A program made the position numbers and the translations under genes. The notes under the pieces were generated by a model. It did not search any database and was not told where the DNA came from. It worked only from the letters and a program-made list of their open reading frames with translations. Shown piece after piece: positions 62,163 to 64,000 of a stretch of DNA of 64,000 nucleotides; the stretch's first letter is position 1; each line of letters opens with the position of its first letter. The stretch is from an uncultured Rhodocyclaceae bacterium (lineage in GTDB: Bacteria > Pseudomonadota > Gammaproteobacteria > Burkholderiales > Rhodocyclaceae): contig OU015322.1 in NCBI GenBank assembly GCA_907163225.1, positions 62,001 through 126,000 of the forward strand, written 5' to 3'.

Positions 62163-62678
62163 TCATTTCGGTTGATGATCGGCTTTGGGTTCGTCTAGCT
62201 GCGCCATCAACCTGGCCGCCATGGCACCGACGATGAGGTGATGGAAAGGTAGAACCAGCCGGAGGTAGAGCTGTCCGGCCAGGTTGTGCGGGCGGACCAG
62301 GGTGCTCATGTAGAGATCGTTGCCATCGACCAGCAGGGAAATGCGGAAATCGAGATGGCGGTCGTCCTCGCCCACGATGACCTCGCGCCCGGTCAACTGC
62401 AGCAGGCGAAAGATGCCCAGGGTCTGGCCGATACGGTAGGGTGGCCGGGGCAGGTTAGCCGCCCAGGGCTGCGCCGTTTTCAGGCCGAACGGGCGGACCA
62501 GCGTGTCGCGCAGGCGCATCAGGCCGTCCACCCAGCGTGGCGAGGCGCCGAGAAAGGCGGCGATGACCGTGTCGATGTCCGGTTGCTTGCCTTTCAGCGC
62601 CCGGCACTGGATGTCGTGGAAGGCGTAGCTGGCTGCGTCGGCGAAGAGGGCGGAGGCAGAAGGAAGGGCGGGGGCCAT
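62163..62678 (-). CDS. DUF2867 family protein
   Basis: The 171-residue protein has the DUF2867 pattern: a helix with FLGASPRWVDGLMRLRDTLVRPFGLKT, the segment GEDDRHLDFRISLLVDG and a C-terminal FHHLIVGAMAARL. CAGGAG lies before the ATG. The family often follows short-chain dehydrogenase-like proteins; function is unknown. Confidence 0.82.
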   Translation of the reverse strand: MAPALPSASALFADAASYAFHDIQCRALKGKQPDIDTVIAAFLGASPRWVDGLMRLRDTLVRPFGLKTAQPWAANLPRPPYRIGQTLGIFRLLQLTGREVIVGEDDRHLDFRISLLVDGNDLYMSTLVRPHNLAGQLYLRLVLPFHHLIVGAMAARLMAQLDEPKADHQPK

Positions 62679-62768
62679 GCAAATCTCCTGAAAGCATTCG
62701 GCCAGGGGCGGCGAGCAGTCATTCTGATGGGATGGCAGCCTGACGGCAAGCGACCGCCCGTCACCGCC

Positions 62769-63137
62769 TCAGCGTGGCGAAAAGAGCCCGACCCGGTTGC
62801 CCTCGCTGTCGATGAACAGCGCGATGTAGCCAATGGCTTCGCCGATGCAGGTCTTCTCCATGACGACCTGGCCGCCGGCGGGGCGGATGCGTTTGAGGAC
62901 GACCGACAGATCGTCGCCGCCGTTCAGGTAGATCAGCGTGCCGTTGTCGCGCGGGGCGAGTTGCGGCATGGCGACCAGCGCGCCGCTCGGGTTCGGTTCG
63001 GCGTAGGGAAAGATGGCCATCGGGTGGCCGCCGCAGCTTTCGCGGCGCAGCGCGATGGCGAAAGCGGCTTCGTAAAAGGTAATGGCGCGGTCGAGGTCGG
63101 TGACGGGGATTTCGAACCAGCAGATCGGGGTGTTCAT
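62769..63137 (-). CDS. VOC family protein
   Basis: The 122-residue protein starts with ICWFEIPVTDLDRAITFYEAAF and ends with IGYIALFIDSEGNRVGLFS, a VOC fold related to the protein at 60.3 kb. GGAG lies before the ATG. It is divergent from a WYL regulator 145 bp away, which may control it (inference). Confidence 0.88.
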   Translation of the reverse strand: MNTPICWFEIPVTDLDRAITFYEAAFAIALRRESCGGHPMAIFPYAEPNPSGALVAMPQLAPRDNGTLIYLNGGDDLSVVLKRIRPAGGQVVMEKTCIGEAIGYIALFIDSEGNRVGLFSPR

Positions 63138-63281
63138 GGTTTTCTCCTTTGGGGTTCAGCGGCGGGGTGCCGTTGATGCAGCCATTCTCGGCCGGGGCTA
63201 CTGACAGCGTGGTGTCAGGAGTCTGGCCGATCCGCCGACGGCTACGTGCTAAGCTGGAATCTCCGCCACCAAGACACTGCC

Positions 63282-63989
63282 ATGCGACCCGCCGACCGCC
63301 TGTTCCAGATCATCCTGCTGCTGCGCCATGGTCGCATCGTCACCGCCGCGGCGCTGGCAGCAGCGCTGGAGGTCTCCGAACGCACCATCTACCGCGACAT
63401 CGCCGACCTGGTGAAGTCCGGTGCGCCCATAGACGGAGAGGCGGGTGTGGGCTACCGCTTGCGCCGCGGTTACCAGGTGCCGCCGCTGATGTTCGGCGGC
63501 GACGAGCTGGAGGCGCTGGTCGTCGGTGCCAAGCTGGTTCGCGCCTGGGGTGATCCGGCCTTGGGCAAGGCGGCCGAACAGGCGATGGCGCGCATTGAAG
63601 CGGTGCTGCCGCGGGCGCTGGAGGAACGGATCGCCGGCAGCGCCCGCCGTTTCCTGGCACCGGATTTCATGCAACCGGCCGCCTTACGCGAACCGATGGC
63701 GGTTCTGCGCGAGGGGATGGAACTGGGGCGCAAGGTCCGCGTGACCTACCATCGGCTCGACAGCGAAGTCTCGCAGCGCACGCTGTGGCCGCTCGGTCTG
63801 GTCTTCTGGGGGCGCTGCTGGACGCTCGGCGCCTGGTGCGAACTGCGGCGTGAATTCCGCACCTTTCGCGTCGACCGCATTGCCGAGGTCGAGTGCTTGG
63901 CCGAGCGCTTCGATGACCGTTACGGTGACCTGTGGCGCGACTATCTGGCCAGTGCGCGGGGTGACTGCGACTCGGTGATCAGTCCGTAG
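63282..63989 (+). CDS. HTH/WYL-domain transcriptional regulator (YafY type)
   Basis: The protein has 235 residues from the ATG at 63282. An N-terminal DeoR-like HTH (RLFQIILLLRHGRIVTAAAL, then SERTIYRDIADLVKSG) precedes a WYL domain (REGMELGRKVRVTYHR, RTLWPLGLVFWGRCWTLGAW, FRTFRVDRI). Such regulators sense ligands or nucleic acid through WYL. The divergent VOC gene is the usual target type. Confidence 0.9.
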   Translation: MRPADRLFQIILLLRHGRIVTAAALAAALEVSERTIYRDIADLVKSGAPIDGEAGVGYRLRRGYQVPPLMFGGDELEALVVGAKLVRAWGDPALGKAAEQAMARIEAVLPRALEERIAGSARRFLAPDFMQPAALREPMAVLREGMELGRKVRVTYHRLDSEVSQRTLWPLGLVFWGRCWTLGAWCELRREFRTFRVDRIAEVECLAERFDDRYGDLWRDYLASARGDCDSVISP

Positions 63990-64000
63990 CGCTGTCCGTT

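Overview
The window is a GC-rich chromosomal segment of a free-living betaproteobacterium, most likely of the Rhodocyclales (Dechloromonas/Azonexus-like). This is inferred from the polyhydroxybutyrate reductase phaB, the surE-pcm-nlpD-rpoS order, a DUF2863 protein, PEP-CTERM proteins, acnB with a GTG start, and the moxR-DUF58-tgpA block. No rRNA, CRISPR array or complete prophage is visible.

Layout. 1-5.4 kb: leftward genes for CreA, a patatin-like lipase, an exonuclease/GIY-YIG fusion, a TonB-like membrane protein, a winged-helix regulator, a lipoprotein and a membrane protein. A promoter carrying two palindromic operators heads this group. 5.6-11.1 kb: a secreted six-cysteine protein and sbcDC; sbcC carries a 138-bp in-frame repeat insertion. 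11.3-17.1 kb: phaB, a DUF4202 protein, an unlisted small membrane ORF, glpKD and a TonB-family protein. 17.2-19.4 kb: a scar of mobile DNA, in which an IS4-family element with a 12-bp target duplication sits at the start codon of an hpaI-type aldolase remnant, next to the end of a second, diverged copy of the same element. 19.4-20.8 kb: an AT-richer cluster of a MarR regulator with four C-terminal cysteines, divergent from a CPVC thioredoxin-like protein and cytochrome P460. 21-28.5 kb: secreted hydrolases (alpha/beta hydrolase, PhoD, PhoX) and a PEP-CTERM protein. 28.5-29.2 kb: decayed sequence. 29.2-37.7 kb: H-NS-like protein, surE-pcm-nlpD-rpoS, then mltB-tgpA-DUF58-moxR on the other strand. 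37.8-50.8 kb: housekeeping genes (HDAC-like amidohydrolase, lysC, tRNA-Ser, RNase D-like, yceH, arginase, a DnaJ-like protein, bioA, DUF2863, yaaA, PIN, dusC) with gene fragments (PEBP, AraC) and a second PEP-CTERM protein. 50.8-52.7 kb: a TrmB-like methyltransferase, a YkgJ-like protein, and a lone attC-bearing cassette encoding a DUF2971 protein. 52.8-64 kb: VWA/MoxR pair, acnB, yaiI, a beta-helix protein, GFA, VOC proteins, a decayed SRPBCC gene, psd, DUF2867 and a WYL regulator.

Most unusual signal: a dispersed motif of about 36 bp occurs about 18 times, in both orientations. On its strand it reads YRCGGTCAACCGGAAA, about five variable bases, then a block close to GGCCAAAATNGAAATC. It lies both between genes and in frame inside sbcC (twice), bioA, psd, a DUF58 gene, a dnaJ-like gene and others. 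A GC-rich core followed by phased A-tracts resembles the architecture of DNA uptake signal sequences. I do not recognise this motif; uptake or chromosome-organisation roles are hypotheses only.
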